From Ensifer adhaerens (GTDB taxonomy: Bacteria; Pseudomonadota; Alphaproteobacteria; Rhizobiales; Rhizobiaceae), in the NCBI RefSeq assembly GCF_020035535.1, contig NZ_CP083350.1:1002501-1066500 (forward strand): a DNA stretch of 64,000 nucleotides, in the 5' to 3' direction. Positions 1-7,661 of the stretch are shown piece by piece. The position numbers and the translations under genes are program-made. Below the pieces are notes generated by a model, which made no database searches, was not told the DNA's origin, and saw only the letters and a program-made list of their open reading frames with translations. Positions within the stretch are counted from its first letter, which is position 1; the number at the start of each line of letters is the position of its first letter.

Positions 1-297
1 GGCCGTATAGAGCGACAGCACAACACAGGAGGTCGTGAACGGCGCCCAGCCGAGCTTGGCGATCGCCTGGAAGGCATTGGCAAGCACGAGCTGGATCAGG
101 AGCGGCACCGAGCGGAAGATGTCGAGCACGAAAGTGAGCGGGGCTGCCCAATAGGGGCCGACCTGGTTGCGCACGACACCGAAGATGATGCCGAGAACGG
201 TGCCGGCGGTAACCGAGACGGCGGTAACCGCAAGCGTCATCAGGGCGCCTTGCAGCAGGAAACCGAGATCAGCGAGGGTGAGGGCGGTATTGAACAT
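1..297 (-). CDS. Polar amino acid ABC transporter permease (partial, 3' end outside window)
   Basis: This is the N-terminal part of an inner-membrane permease of the His/Glu/Gln (HisM) type; the C-terminus lies beyond base 1. The protein begins MFNTALTLADLGF, followed by a long hydrophobic helix, and later reads DIFRSVPLLIQL, the R-x-x-P-L-L-I-Q segment typical of this permease family. A GAGAGGTGAG-like ribosome site precedes the ATG. It lies 13 bases downstream of a second, related permease and shares its operon with a family 3 binding protein. By context it is part of a hydroxyproline uptake system (HypMNPQ type in Sinorhizobium meliloti). The substrate is inferred from neighbouring catabolic genes, not seen in the permease. 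Confidence 0.85.
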   Translation of the reverse strand, partial: MFNTALTLADLGFLLQGALMTLAVTAVSVTAGTVLGIIFGVVRNQVGPYWAAPLTFVLDIFRSVPLLIQLVLANAFQAIAKLGWAPFTTSCVVLSLYTA

Positions 298-310
298 CTC
301 TCACCTCTCC

Positions 311-976
311 TTAGTAGCGGAACATGCGTGCGGCGAGCAGGCGCGCGCCAAGCGTCACGGCCTTGGCGATCAGGTAGTAGATGACCGCCGCGATCGCGAA
401 GAATTCGAAGGTGCGGAACGAACGGGCGTTCAGTTCCTGTGTGATGCCGGCGAGGTCGGTGTTCATGCCCACGGTAACGCCGAGCGACGTCATCAGGATC
501 GCCCAGACCATCTGATTGGTAACCGGCAGGAAGGCGATGCGCAGCATCTGAGGCAATACGATGTAACGGAACGCCTGCACCGCTGTCATGCCGAGCGAGC
601 GGCCCGCGCGTGTCTGAGTCTCGGGAATGGCCTTGAGCGCGCCGCGGAAATTCTCGGCGAGATAGCCGGCATTGTTGAAGGCGATCCCCGCCAGCAGCGC
701 CGTATAGGGGCTCAGGTGGATGCCGAAATTGCCGAGGCCGAAATGAGCCATGTAGATCTGGAACAGCGCCGGCGTGTTGCGGGCGATCTCGACCCAGGCA
801 GTGGCGAAGCCACTGAGGATGCGGTTTCCGGACAGACGGCAGGCCGTGAGCGCCAGCGCCAGTGCAAGGCCGATGGCCATCGAGAGCAGGGCCACCTGCA
901 AGGTGACCAGTGCTCCATCGAGCATCTGTGGCAGGGCTTTCAGCGCCTGATTCCAATGGAAGGTATAACTGAACAT
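311..976 (-). CDS. Polar amino acid ABC transporter permease
   Basis: An inner-membrane permease of about 221 residues with the usual five or so hydrophobic segments of HisQ/HisM proteins. It contains EIARNTPALFQIYMAHFGL, the family's E-x-x-R-x-T-P-x-L-x-Q motif, and a downstream cytoplasmic loop reading GRSLGMTAVQAFRYIVLPQ, the ATPase-coupling loop. The reading frame is open to a GTG four codons earlier. I chose the ATG because AGAGGTGAG sits eight bases before it and would overlap the GTG alternative. It lies between the binding-protein gene and the next permease on the same strand, so the two permeases probably form a heterodimer. Substrate probably hydroxyproline, by context only. Confidence 0.88.
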   Translation of the reverse strand: MFSYTFHWNQALKALPQMLDGALVTLQVALLSMAIGLALALALTACRLSGNRILSGFATAWVEIARNTPALFQIYMAHFGLGNFGIHLSPYTALLAGIAFNNAGYLAENFRGALKAIPETQTRAGRSLGMTAVQAFRYIVLPQMLRIAFLPVTNQMVWAILMTSLGVTVGMNTDLAGITQELNARSFRTFEFFAIAAVIYYLIAKAVTLGARLLAARMFRY

Positions 977-1048
977 GTTTCGTCTCACCTCTGCGGAAAC
1001 GAATAGCGGCGCGAGGCTACACCTCGCGCCGCCAGATGGACGGCCAGA

Positions 1049-1855
1049 TTAGCGGTAAACGCCCTTTGCCGTAAGGTCCGGCAGTTCGCCGCCGACCCAC
1101 TTTTCATAGAGCTCAGCATAACGGCCGGTACGGACCTGCTGGTTGATGAAAAGGTTGAGGAAGTTGATGAAGCCGTATTCTTCGCGGTTGGTGAAGAGCG
1201 CGACGTAGTCGGTATCGAACGGTGCCTTGCCGACGACGGCAATGCCCGGGAACTTGCCGGTCTTGACGTTGGCCTGGGCAACGGTCGAGGTCGAAACGGT
1301 GGCGTCGATCTGGCCCTGGCTGAGCGCGAGGAAGACGTCGGCCTGGGTCTGGTACGGACGGAACTCGCCGGCGCCCCATTCCTTGACCTGCTTTTCGAGT
1401 GCGATCGCTTCAAACGTGCCGGCGGTGGCGCCGACGGTCTTGCCCTTCATGTCTTCGAAGGACTTGACGCCCGACTTTTCGTTGGCGGTAACGGCCATTT
1501 CGAAGGCGAAGTAAGGGATCGTCATGCCGACGGTCTTGGCACGCTCAAGCGTGTCGGAGGTCGAGGCAACGCCGACGTCGACGCGGCCCGACATCAGAGC
1601 GGGAATACGCTCCGGGAACGGGGTTTCGACGATTTCGGCGGTGACGCCGAGTGCCTTTGCGAGGTCGTTGCAGTAATCGACGTCAAAACCGATCGGGTTG
1701 TTGTTCTCGTCGCGAGAACCCATCGGCGGGAAGTCGAGGACGACTGCGCAACGCAGCGTTCCCGAGCCGATGACGTCATCCAGCTTGTCGGCATGGGCCT
1801 GGCTGGTCAGAGCAGCGGCCGCAACGAGGCCGAGCGCGAGCACCGAAGTCTTCAT
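1049..1855 (-). CDS. Amino acid ABC transporter substrate-binding protein (family 3), HypM-like
   Basis: A 268-residue periplasmic solute-binding protein of the SBP_bac_3 family. A Sec signal peptide covers residues 1-22 (positive start, hydrophobic core, cleavage after SQAHA). The mature protein shows the family features: GTLRCAVVLDFPPMG near the start, GFDVDYCNDLAKAL as the ligand-loop motif, and DVGVASTSDTLERAK in the hinge. It is the first gene of a minus-strand transporter operon that continues into two permeases. AT-rich DNA upstream carries a candidate GntR/FCD operator (TAGTATACAA). With hypH, hypS and hypD next door the likely ligand is trans-4-hydroxy-L-proline or its epimer, but another amino acid cannot be excluded from sequence alone. 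Confidence 0.85.
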   Translation of the reverse strand: MKTSVLALGLVAAAALTSQAHADKLDDVIGSGTLRCAVVLDFPPMGSRDENNNPIGFDVDYCNDLAKALGVTAEIVETPFPERIPALMSGRVDVGVASTSDTLERAKTVGMTIPYFAFEMAVTANEKSGVKSFEDMKGKTVGATAGTFEAIALEKQVKEWGAGEFRPYQTQADVFLALSQGQIDATVSTSTVAQANVKTGKFPGIAVVGKAPFDTDYVALFTNREEYGFINFLNLFINQQVRTGRYAELYEKWVGGELPDLTAKGVYR

Positions 1856-1939
1856 TATCTCTCTCCCTGAAATGAGTGCCGTTTGACGGCTGACCCACTA
1901 TTTCGTTTTAGAGAGCACAAATCAATAGAAAAATACAAT

Positions 1940-1960
1940 TAGTATACAAAAAGTATATCA
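1940..1960. promoter_or_regulatory. Candidate FCD/GntR operator upstream of the ABC transporter operon
   Basis: TAGTATACAA is immediately followed by AAGTATATCA; each 10-mer fits the T-N-G-T-N2-A-C-N-A pattern of FCD-type GntR regulators (the second imperfectly). The block sits in an AT-rich stretch about 85 bases before the binding-protein start codon, where a promoter is expected. Similar repeats occur before hypH/hypS, hypD and hypR. Confidence 0.5.
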
Positions 1961-1980
1961 TCCTAACGCAAAACGCCCGC

Positions 1981-2014
1981 AGGGTTCCCATTTGTTTCGT
2001 CAAATGGGAACCCT
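1981..2014 (-). terminator. Perfect stem-loop between hypH and the transporter operon
   Basis: A 14-base perfect inverted repeat (AGGGTTCCCATTTG and its complement) encloses a six-base loop. It lies downstream of the hypH stop on the same strand and upstream of the transporter promoter. No long T tract follows directly, although a short TTTT lies about 10 bases further on, so it may be a weak terminator or an RNA 3'-end stabiliser. Confidence 0.5.
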
Positions 2015-2090
2015 GCGAAGCGATCTGTCGTGTCTTATCGGTGGGGACAGGGCGCGGGCGGCAAGTCGCCCGCGCTTTTCCTCATCCGCC

Positions 2091-3608
2091 TTAGCCCCGG
2101 AAATCCTCGGGCAGCAGGCCTTCCGGCATGTTCTGGTAGGCGACCGGGCGCAGGAAGCGGCGGATCGACAGGGTGCCGACGCTGGTTGCGCCGAAGTTGG
2201 TCGAGGCCGGATAGGGTCCGCCATGCACCATGGAATCCACCACCTCGACACCGGTCGGGAATCCGTTGACGAGCACGCGGCCGGCCTTGCGCTCGAGGAT
2301 CGGGCGCAGACGGCGGGCGGTCTCGAGATCGGCCGCATCCATGTGGATGGTGGTGGTCAGCTGTCCCTCGAAGCCGCGGGCAAGCTGTTCCATCTCCTCG
2401 GTCGAGCCGACGCGGACGACGAGGCCGAGCGGGCCGAAGACCTCTTCGCCGAGCGCGTGGTCGGCAAGGAACTGGTCGCCCGTGGTTTCGAACAGGTTCG
2501 GCGAGACCGAGCGACCGGACGATTCGGTCGTCAGCAGCGGCTTCACGGTGTTGCGGCTTTCAAAGCGCGCCTGGCCGTCGTGATAGGCCTTGGCGATGCC
2601 GTCGGTCAGCATCGTCTGCGGCGCGACCTTGCCGAGCGCCTCGACAGCGGCTGATGCGAAGCGGTCGGCATCGGCACCTTCGACAACCACGGCGATACCG
2701 GGGTTGGTGCAGAACTGGCCGGCACCCATGGTCAGCGAACCGGCCCAACCCTGGCCGAGACCTTCGGCGCGTGCCTTCAGTGCTTCCGGCAGCAGGAACA
2801 TCGGGTTGACCGAGCCGAGCTCGCCGAAGAACGGGATCGGCTCCGGACGGGCGGCGCAGAGATTGAAGAGCGCACGGCCACCGGCGAGCGAGCCGGTGAA
2901 GCCGACGGCCTTGATCAGCGGATGCTGGACCAGCGCTTCGCCGACCTGGCGGTTGCCGCCCTGGATCAGCGAGAAGACGCCGGGGTGAACGCCGGTCTTG
3001 CGGATTGCGGCTTCGACGGCTTCGGCGACGATTTCACCGGTGCCCGGATGAGCCGAGTGGCCCTTGACGACCACGGGGCAGCCGGCAGCAAGGGCCGCCG
3101 CCGTGTCGCCGCCGGCGGTCGAGAAGGCGAGCGGGAAGTTCGAGGCACCGAAGACGGCGACCGGGCCGATCGGGCGCTGGATGAGGCGGATTTCCGGGCG
3201 CGGCGCCGGCTGGCGCTCAGGCAAGGCTGCATCGAAACGGCGGTCGAGGTATTCGCCCTTTTCGATGTGGTCGGCAAAGAGACGGAGCTGGCCAGTGGTG
3301 CGGCCGCGTTCGCCCTGCAGGCGGGCTTCCGGCAGGCCGGTTTCCTGGGTGCCGATCTCGGTGATTGCCTCGGCGCGCGCTTCGATTTCGTCGGCAATGG
3401 CACGCAGGAAGGCGGCGCGCTCGGCGCGGGTCGAATAGCCGTAGCTCAGGAACGCTTCTTCGGCGGCTTCGGCCGCACGGTTGACCAGCTCCACCGTGCC
3501 GGTGGCAAACTGATGCACCGGACCATGGGCGGGTGCGGATGCGAAGGTGCCTGCGCCGTCGAGCCATTCGCCGGCGACAAGGTGTTTTCCTTTGGGGGTG
3601 AAGGCCAT
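2091..3608 (-). CDS. hypH: 2-oxoglutarate semialdehyde (2,5-dioxovalerate) dehydrogenase
   Basis: A 505-residue NAD(P)-dependent aldehyde dehydrogenase of the alpha-ketoglutaric semialdehyde dehydrogenase subgroup, cytosolic, oxidising 2,5-dioxopentanoate to 2-oxoglutarate. Visible family features are VFGASNFPLAFSTAGGDTA in the cofactor fold, GFTGSLAGGRALF, ELGSVNPMF (conserved Glu), and GAGQFCTNPG containing the catalytic cysteine. The open frame extends 22 codons further upstream, but the chosen ATG (MAFTPKGKH) has AAAGGA eight bases before it. This is the last step of hydroxyproline, arabinose and glucarate degradation. The adjacent hypD-type deaminase and amino acid transporter point to hydroxyproline. 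It is divergent from hypS with operator-like repeats in between. Confidence 0.88.
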   Translation of the reverse strand: MAFTPKGKHLVAGEWLDGAGTFASAPAHGPVHQFATGTVELVNRAAEAAEEAFLSYGYSTRAERAAFLRAIADEIEARAEAITEIGTQETGLPEARLQGERGRTTGQLRLFADHIEKGEYLDRRFDAALPERQPAPRPEIRLIQRPIGPVAVFGASNFPLAFSTAGGDTAAALAAGCPVVVKGHSAHPGTGEIVAEAVEAAIRKTGVHPGVFSLIQGGNRQVGEALVQHPLIKAVGFTGSLAGGRALFNLCAARPEPIPFFGELGSVNPMFLLPEALKARAEGLGQGWAGSLTMGAGQFCTNPGIAVVVEGADADRFASAAVEALGKVAPQTMLTDGIAKAYHDGQARFESRNTVKPLLTTESSGRSVSPNLFETTGDQFLADHALGEEVFGPLGLVVRVGSTEEMEQLARGFEGQLTTTIHMDAADLETARRLRPILERKAGRVLVNGFPTGVEVVDSMVHGGPYPASTNFGATSVGTLSIRRFLRPVAYQNMPEGLLPEDFRG

Positions 3609-3685
3609 CTGGCGATCCTTTCTCTCGATCCCGGATTGCCTTTTGTGGCAGAGGGGATCATGGCTGAATTGCACTTGTCGGATCT

Positions 3686-3706
3686 TTGTATACTATATGT
3701 ATGCAG
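3686..3706. promoter_or_regulatory. Candidate FCD/GntR operator between hypH and hypS
   Basis: TTGTATACTA is followed by ATGTATGCAG, giving two GTAT(A/G)C cores 11 bases apart, the same arrangement as at 1940-1960. It lies between the divergent hypH and hypS start codons (78 and 44 bases away), so it could control both. Confidence 0.5.
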
Positions 3707-3749
3707 AACATCAATCGCCTGACTGGCCTATCCGGATCAGGCGCAGCAT

Positions 3750-4802
3750 TTGAGAGGGAGAGAGATGAGCGAAACCAACATCCTGACGATCACGGCGCTT
3801 CACGAGCGTGTCGAGGCGATCTTCCGGAAGGCTGGGCTCAATGGCGTTCAGGCCGGGGCGTTGGCCCGTGTGATCGTTGCCGGCGAGCGTGATGCCTGCA
3901 AATCGCACGGTATCTACCGTATCGAAGGGGCGCTTCGCACCGTGAAGGCCGGCAAGGTGAAGGCGGATGCCGTACCGGAGCTCGATGCGCAGGAAGGCTC
4001 GGCCATCGTCAAGGTCAACGCCAAGGGCGGCTTCGCCAACCCGGCCTTCGAACTGGGCCTGCCGGTGCTGGCCGAACGTGCGCGCTCGCTCGGGATTGCA
4101 GCCCTCGTCATCAATGATTGCACCCATTTCTCCGCACTCTGGCCGGAAGTGGAAGGCCTGACCGGCGAAGGGCTTGCCGGTCTCGTCATGTGCCCGAGCT
4201 ACGCGACGGTTGCGCCGACCGGCGGCAACAAGCCGCTGCTCGGCACCAACCCCTTCGCCTTCGGCTGGCCGCGCGAGAACCAGCCGCCCTACGTCTTCGA
4301 CTTCGCGACCTCGGTTGCCGCCCGCGGCGAGATCGAGCTGCACCGCCGTGCCGGCAAGCCCTTGCCTGAGGGCTGGGCGATCGATGCCGAGGGCAATCCG
4401 ACGACGGATCCGGAAGCAGCCCTTGCCGGCGCCATGCTTCCCTTCGGCGGCCACAAGGGTTCGGCGATCGGCACGATGGTCGAGCTTCTCGCGGGCATCA
4501 TGATCGGCGATCTGACGAGCCCGGAAGTGCTCGATTATCTCGGCACCACGACGCTGGCACCGTTCCATGGCGAACTGATCGTCGCTTTTTCGCCGCAGAA
4601 GTTCGCCGCCGGCCGGCCCGGCAATCCCTTCGCCCGCGCGGAAGTGCTGTTCGAAGCGATCGTCGGCCAGGGTGCCCGCCTTCCCTCGCAGCGGCGCTTC
4701 GTGGCTCGTGCCAAGTCGGAAGCCGAAGGCATCGTTCTCAACAAGGCCGAGATGGAGCAGCTCGACCGGCTCCTCGCGCTCGGCATCGACGCCGTCGCGT
4801 AA
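3750..4802 (+). CDS. hypS: Ldh-family oxidoreductase, probable delta1-pyrroline-2-carboxylate reductase
   Basis: A 350-residue protein of the malate/L-lactate/ureidoglycolate dehydrogenase family (Ldh_2 fold, not the Rossmann LDH family), NAD(P)H-dependent and cytosolic. Family features include ARVIVAGERDACKSHGIYR near the N-terminus, ALVINDCTHFSALWPEVE, GGNKPLLGTNPFAFGWPR, and GGHKGSAIGTMVELLAGI. The annotated ATG is in frame from 3750, but the best ribosome site (GAGAGGGAGAG) precedes the ATG at 3765 (MSETNILT), which may be the true start. In Sinorhizobium, HypS of this family reduces delta1-pyrroline-2-carboxylate to proline. The same fold also includes malate and lactate dehydrogenases, so substrate is inferred from the hyp neighbourhood. 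A strong terminator follows. Confidence 0.75.
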   Translation: MRGREMSETNILTITALHERVEAIFRKAGLNGVQAGALARVIVAGERDACKSHGIYRIEGALRTVKAGKVKADAVPELDAQEGSAIVKVNAKGGFANPAFELGLPVLAERARSLGIAALVINDCTHFSALWPEVEGLTGEGLAGLVMCPSYATVAPTGGNKPLLGTNPFAFGWPRENQPPYVFDFATSVAARGEIELHRRAGKPLPEGWAIDAEGNPTTDPEAALAGAMLPFGGHKGSAIGTMVELLAGIMIGDLTSPEVLDYLGTTTLAPFHGELIVAFSPQKFAAGRPGNPFARAEVLFEAIVGQGARLPSQRRFVARAKSEAEGIVLNKAEMEQLDRLLALGIDAVA

Positions 4803-4858
4803 GCATGAGCTTACCTTGCCGGTAGTCCCTCAGCGCCCGACTGGCCACATGCGAAATA

Positions 4859-4884
4859 GAAGCCCTCCGACCGGAGGGCTTTTT
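4859..4884 (+). terminator. Intrinsic terminator of hypS
   Basis: AGCCCTCCGACCGGAGGGCT folds into a nine-base-pair hairpin and is followed by TTTT, 56 bases after the hypS stop. Confidence 0.85.
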
Positions 4885-5091
4885 GCTGCGCCGCTGAATG
4901 TGCTCGATTGACGCAGCGGTGACGGCATTCTCTGTCGTTCATGCCGTCTTAGACATGAGCGTCCGCGGACCAAACGATTTTTCGACTTGGACTTGGCTGG
5001 CCAGGTTCCGCCACAAGCGTGCGAGAGACGGCCGTCTCCGACGCCAAGCTTCCTTGCGGTCAAAGTGTGAAGAGATGTCTTCGCAGAAAGC

Positions 5092-5122
5092 AAAAAAAGG
5101 CCCTCCGATCGGAGGGCCTTTT
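5092..5122. terminator. Bidirectional intrinsic terminator, used by hypD
   Basis: The perfect 20-base palindrome GGCCCTCCGATCGGAGGGCC has seven A on its left and TTTT on its right. On the minus strand it therefore gives a hairpin followed by a T tract, 22 bases after the hypD stop. Confidence 0.85.
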
Positions 5123-5144
5123 CTATTGCGGGCCGATCGAGCGA

Positions 5145-6107
5145 TCAGGCCTTGTACTTCTGGACGGCGCCCGGGAGCTTGCTCCACTCTGCGTACCAGC
5201 TGTTGAACAGCTTGAACTGGGCTTCGACGTAGCCGCGCTGGCTGTCCGAAAGCGCATCGCTCTCGTTGAAGTGCAGCGTGTACTCCTTGTCGCCCTTCAG
5301 CACCATCATGTGCTTGAAGTAGAGAACGAGGTCCGGGCCTTCGTCGAAGGACGAGAGAACGGCGAGCGCCTGTTCCAGTTCCAGAGCGCGCAGACGTGCG
5401 TCGACGTCGCCTTCGGCGGCGGCACGCGACAGGTTGCACATGTGGATGACTTCCTTCGGCAGCACGCAGCCGATGCCGGTGATGGCGCCGGTTGCGCCGC
5501 AGTTGACGAAGCCGTGGAACACGGCCGTGTCGACGCCGATCATCAGCGAGACGCCATCGTCACGGCTGGTGATGTTCTCGGCTGCATAGCGCATGTCGGC
5601 AGCGCCACCGAATTCCTTGAAGCCGACGAGGTTCGGATGCTCGGCGCGCAGCGCGAAGAACAGGTCGGCGCGGGTTGCGAAGCCGTAGTAGGGGCTGTTG
5701 TAGATGACAGCCGGCAGGCTCGGGGCGGCCGAGAGAATGGCCTTGAAGTGGTTCTTCTGGGCGACGACGACCGAGCCACGCGAAAGCACGCGCGGGATGA
5801 CCATCAGGCCCTGGGCGCCGACCTTTTCAGCGTGTGCCGCATGGGCGACAGCCGAAGCGGTGTTGACGGCGCCGGTGCCGACGATGACCGGAATGCCGGC
5901 CTTGACGAGGCGCTCGACGCCTTCGATGCGCTGTTCGTCGGTCAGGAGCGGCCAGTCGCCCATCGAGCCGCAGTACACGACGGCGGACATGCCCTGAGCG
6001 ATCAACTCCTGGCCCTTGCGGACCAGCGCGTCGAAGTCGGGGGTGCGGTCTTGCTTGCACGGGGTCATCAGCGCCGGGATGACGCCGGAGAAAATCTTCG
6101 CCTTCAT
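5145..6107 (-). CDS. hypD: 1-pyrroline-4-hydroxy-2-carboxylate deaminase (DapA/DHDPS superfamily)
   Basis: A 320-residue class I aldolase-fold enzyme that converts pyrroline-4-hydroxy-2-carboxylate to 2,5-dioxopentanoate plus ammonia. That product is the substrate of the neighbouring hypH. The TIM barrel shows CGSMGDWPLLTDEQR (the GTTGE-equivalent loop), VIYNSPYYGFATR with the conserved Tyr, and LVGFKEFGG carrying the Schiff-base lysine. The CGSMGDWPLLT and KEFGGAADMRYAAENITS stretches resemble the characterised Sinorhizobium hydroxyproline enzyme rather than true dihydrodipicolinate synthase. AGAGGAG sits six bases before the ATG. It is divergent from hypR with a palindromic operator between them, and convergent with hypS. 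Confidence 0.85.
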   Translation of the reverse strand: MKAKIFSGVIPALMTPCKQDRTPDFDALVRKGQELIAQGMSAVVYCGSMGDWPLLTDEQRIEGVERLVKAGIPVIVGTGAVNTASAVAHAAHAEKVGAQGLMVIPRVLSRGSVVVAQKNHFKAILSAAPSLPAVIYNSPYYGFATRADLFFALRAEHPNLVGFKEFGGAADMRYAAENITSRDDGVSLMIGVDTAVFHGFVNCGATGAITGIGCVLPKEVIHMCNLSRAAAEGDVDARLRALELEQALAVLSSFDEGPDLVLYFKHMMVLKGDKEYTLHFNESDALSDSQRGYVEAQFKLFNSWYAEWSKLPGAVQKYKA

Positions 6108-6199
6108 TTGAAACTCCTCTTGGCTTGTCTCGGGGCATGAGGCGTGCACGCCGTCGGCGGCGCACGTCTCCGTGCCATTGATAGAGACAATAGCCGTTT

Positions 6200-6227
6200 G
6201 TATTTTATTTGTCGACAAGAAAAATAC
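6200..6227. promoter_or_regulatory. Palindromic operator upstream of hypD (TTGTCGACAA core)
   Basis: A 28-base imperfect palindrome with the core TTGTCGACAA (6209-6218), flanked by GTATTTT on the left and AAAATAC on the right. The core fits the FCD/GntR pattern T-N-G-T-N2-A-C-N-A. It lies about 95 bases before the hypD ATG and close to the hypR stop codon, so hypD is the likely target. Confidence 0.6.
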
Positions 6228-6234
6228 AAAGACC

Positions 6235-6945
6235 CTAGAGAGCGATGTCGAGCTTGCTGTTGCGGGCAAAAAGCTTCTGCACCTGCTCGACGATCTGCTC
6301 CGCATGCGCCTTGCCGAGACGATCGGCCGCTTCGATGTCGCGCGCCGCGATCGCGGCGATCATGGCCGCGTGTTCGTCGACGAAGCGTTGGGGGAATTGC
6401 TCCTCGTAGGACTGGTAGTAGAGACGGAGAATGCGCCGCCCCTCGTCGAGCAGCCGGCGAAACAGGCTGGTGAAGTAAGGGTTGCGTCCGGCCTCCGCGA
6501 TCGCCGCATGGAAGGCGGCATTGGTGGCGATCATCGTCAGCGCGTCGCGTGTTTGCACGGCTGCCGCGTAGTCCTCGTGAAAGCCGCGAATGATCGGCAG
6601 ATCTTCCGGGCGGTGATTCTGCGCTGCAAGCCGCGTGGTGACGCGGTACATCAGCACCAGTGCGTCGAAGAACGGGTTCAGGTTGAGGAAGTCGATGTTC
6701 GCCACCATCGTCGAGCGGTTCGGCAGCGTGTCGATCAGCCCCTCACCGGCAAGCCTGACCAGCGCCTCGCGGATCGGCGTGCGCGACATCTTCAGACGCT
6801 CGGCGAGCTGCACTTCGTCGATCGGGCTGCCTGGCGGCAGAACCAGGTCGAGGATCTCGTCGCGCAGGAGGTCGTAGACCATTTTCACGCCGGAACCGCG
6901 CTTGCGTTCGGGGATGGGGCTGTTGTCGGTGTCGATATCGGTCAT
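6235..6945 (-). CDS. hypR: FCD-domain GntR family transcriptional regulator
   Basis: A 236-residue cytosolic DNA-binding regulator of the FadR/FCD subfamily. Residues about 20-85 form a winged helix: VYDLLRDEILDLVLPPGSPI then LAERLKMSRTPIREALVRLAGEGL, the classic GntR recognition helix. Residues about 95-220 form the all-helical FCD domain with metal/ligand-type residues: the D of FFDALVLMY, HAAIAEAGRN and the H of RFVDEHAAMI. The frame is open to a TTG seven codons earlier, but the ATG has AAAGGA nine bases before it. The earlier TTG also lies inside the operator. It is placed upstream of hypD and probably represses or activates the hyp units. Confidence 0.85.
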   Translation of the reverse strand: MTDIDTDNSPIPERKRGSGVKMVYDLLRDEILDLVLPPGSPIDEVQLAERLKMSRTPIREALVRLAGEGLIDTLPNRSTMVANIDFLNLNPFFDALVLMYRVTTRLAAQNHRPEDLPIIRGFHEDYAAAVQTRDALTMIATNAAFHAAIAEAGRNPYFTSLFRRLLDEGRRILRLYYQSYEEQFPQRFVDEHAAMIAAIAARDIEAADRLGKAHAEQIVEQVQKLFARNSKLDIAL

Positions 6946-7317
6946 CTCAGAATCCTTTGTCGACAAAAGAAATACTTGTCTCTGCCGCGGGGATCAACCG
7001 TTTCCGTCGCGAAGGGCCAGCGGCGGCGGGAATATCCAGATACGTGTATTTCTCCGGCCTGCACTTTGCTGAGGGAGTGCTCCGGCGCGGCGCACCGGCT
7101 TTAAGAGGCTCTGGCTGGGAACGGATAATAGTGCACAGGGCGGACGAAGGGGGCAGCGGGCGGCCGGGTCGGGGACCCATGCGTTTCCCACATGGGAGCG
7201 CTGAGTTTTGAGCGCTGCAACTTACCAAGGACCTGAGTTATAAGGTGTTCATCGAAGCGAAACGAGGCGCCACGGACTGGCAGCCAGGCTTCGAAAGCCC
7301 ATTGAAAGGGGGATCAA
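6946..7317. other. Intergenic region before the DUF1127 gene
   Basis: The first bases carry the hypR operator. Further right are two small inverted repeats: CCCAT...ATGGG (about 7180-7200) and AGCGCT...AGCGCT just after it. They could form RNA structure in the leader of the DUF1127 gene. I see no additional gene. Confidence 0.4.
6957..6973. promoter_or_regulatory. Operator at the hypR start (TTGTCGACAA core)
   Basis: TTGTCGACAA at 6957-6966 is identical to the core found before hypD and is followed by a similar AAATAC flank. It ends 12 bases before the hypR ATG, consistent with autoregulation. Confidence 0.6.
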
Positions 7318-7464
7318 ATGAACATCGCACGCTCCATCAACAACTGGCGCAAGTATCGTCAGACGGTCACCGAGCTGGGCCGCATGTCGAACCGGGAACT
7401 CCGTGACCTCGGCATCGAACGTGGTGACATCGACCGCGTTGCACGCACGGCCTTCGCCCGCTAA
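7318..7464 (+). CDS. DUF1127 (YjiS-like) small protein
   Basis: A 48-residue basic protein starting MNIARSINNWRKY and containing TELGRMSNRELRDLGIERGDI. The L-x-x-M-S-x-R-E-L-x-D-L-G-I-x-R-x-D-I signature is the DUF1127 domain. AAGGGGGATC precedes the ATG and an intrinsic terminator follows, so it looks like a complete single-gene unit. Related mini-proteins in Agrobacterium and Rhodobacter have been linked to phosphate/carbon metabolism and to RNA turnover. No specific role can be assigned here. Rhizobial genomes usually carry several copies. Confidence 0.88.
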   Translation: MNIARSINNWRKYRQTVTELGRMSNRELRDLGIERGDIDRVARTAFAR

Positions 7465-7491
7465 GGCGACCTTAAAGACTGAATAATTGCC

Positions 7492-7527
7492 AAGCGCCTG
7501 CACCTCCTGCGGGCGCTTTTGCTTTTT
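7492..7527 (+). terminator. Intrinsic terminator of the DUF1127 gene
   Basis: AAGCGCC-TGCA-loop-TGC-GGGCGCTT forms a stable hairpin followed by TTTTGCTTTTT, 28 bases after the stop codon. Confidence 0.8.
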
Positions 7528-7661
7528 GCGCCTTCATAGCGCCATTGTCGTCCCACACAGCGCTGGCACCGCAGTTTAATTAATTGACTACTTTATCCAT
7601 TGATCGCGCTTCCTGCCTCCGCCCGGCAGGCTGAGCGTGTGCGTTCAACAAGTTGAGTGAA

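Larger units (their letters stand above)
4803..5144. other. Gene-free block between convergent hypS and hypD
   Basis: This 342-base stretch holds two near-identical intrinsic terminators (4859-4884 and 5092-5122) about 215 bases apart. I see no convincing coding frame, promoter or RNA between them. Confidence 0.6.

Noticed and set aside
2052..2080. GC-rich hairpin followed by TTTT on the plus strand downstream of hypH
   Set aside because: Points the wrong way for the minus-strand gene and no plus-strand gene ends here, so I do not call it a terminator.
4861..5118. Paired palindromes as possible insertion-sequence ends
   Set aside because: Each palindrome is a self-complementary terminator with adjacent A/T runs; there is no transposase or target duplication.
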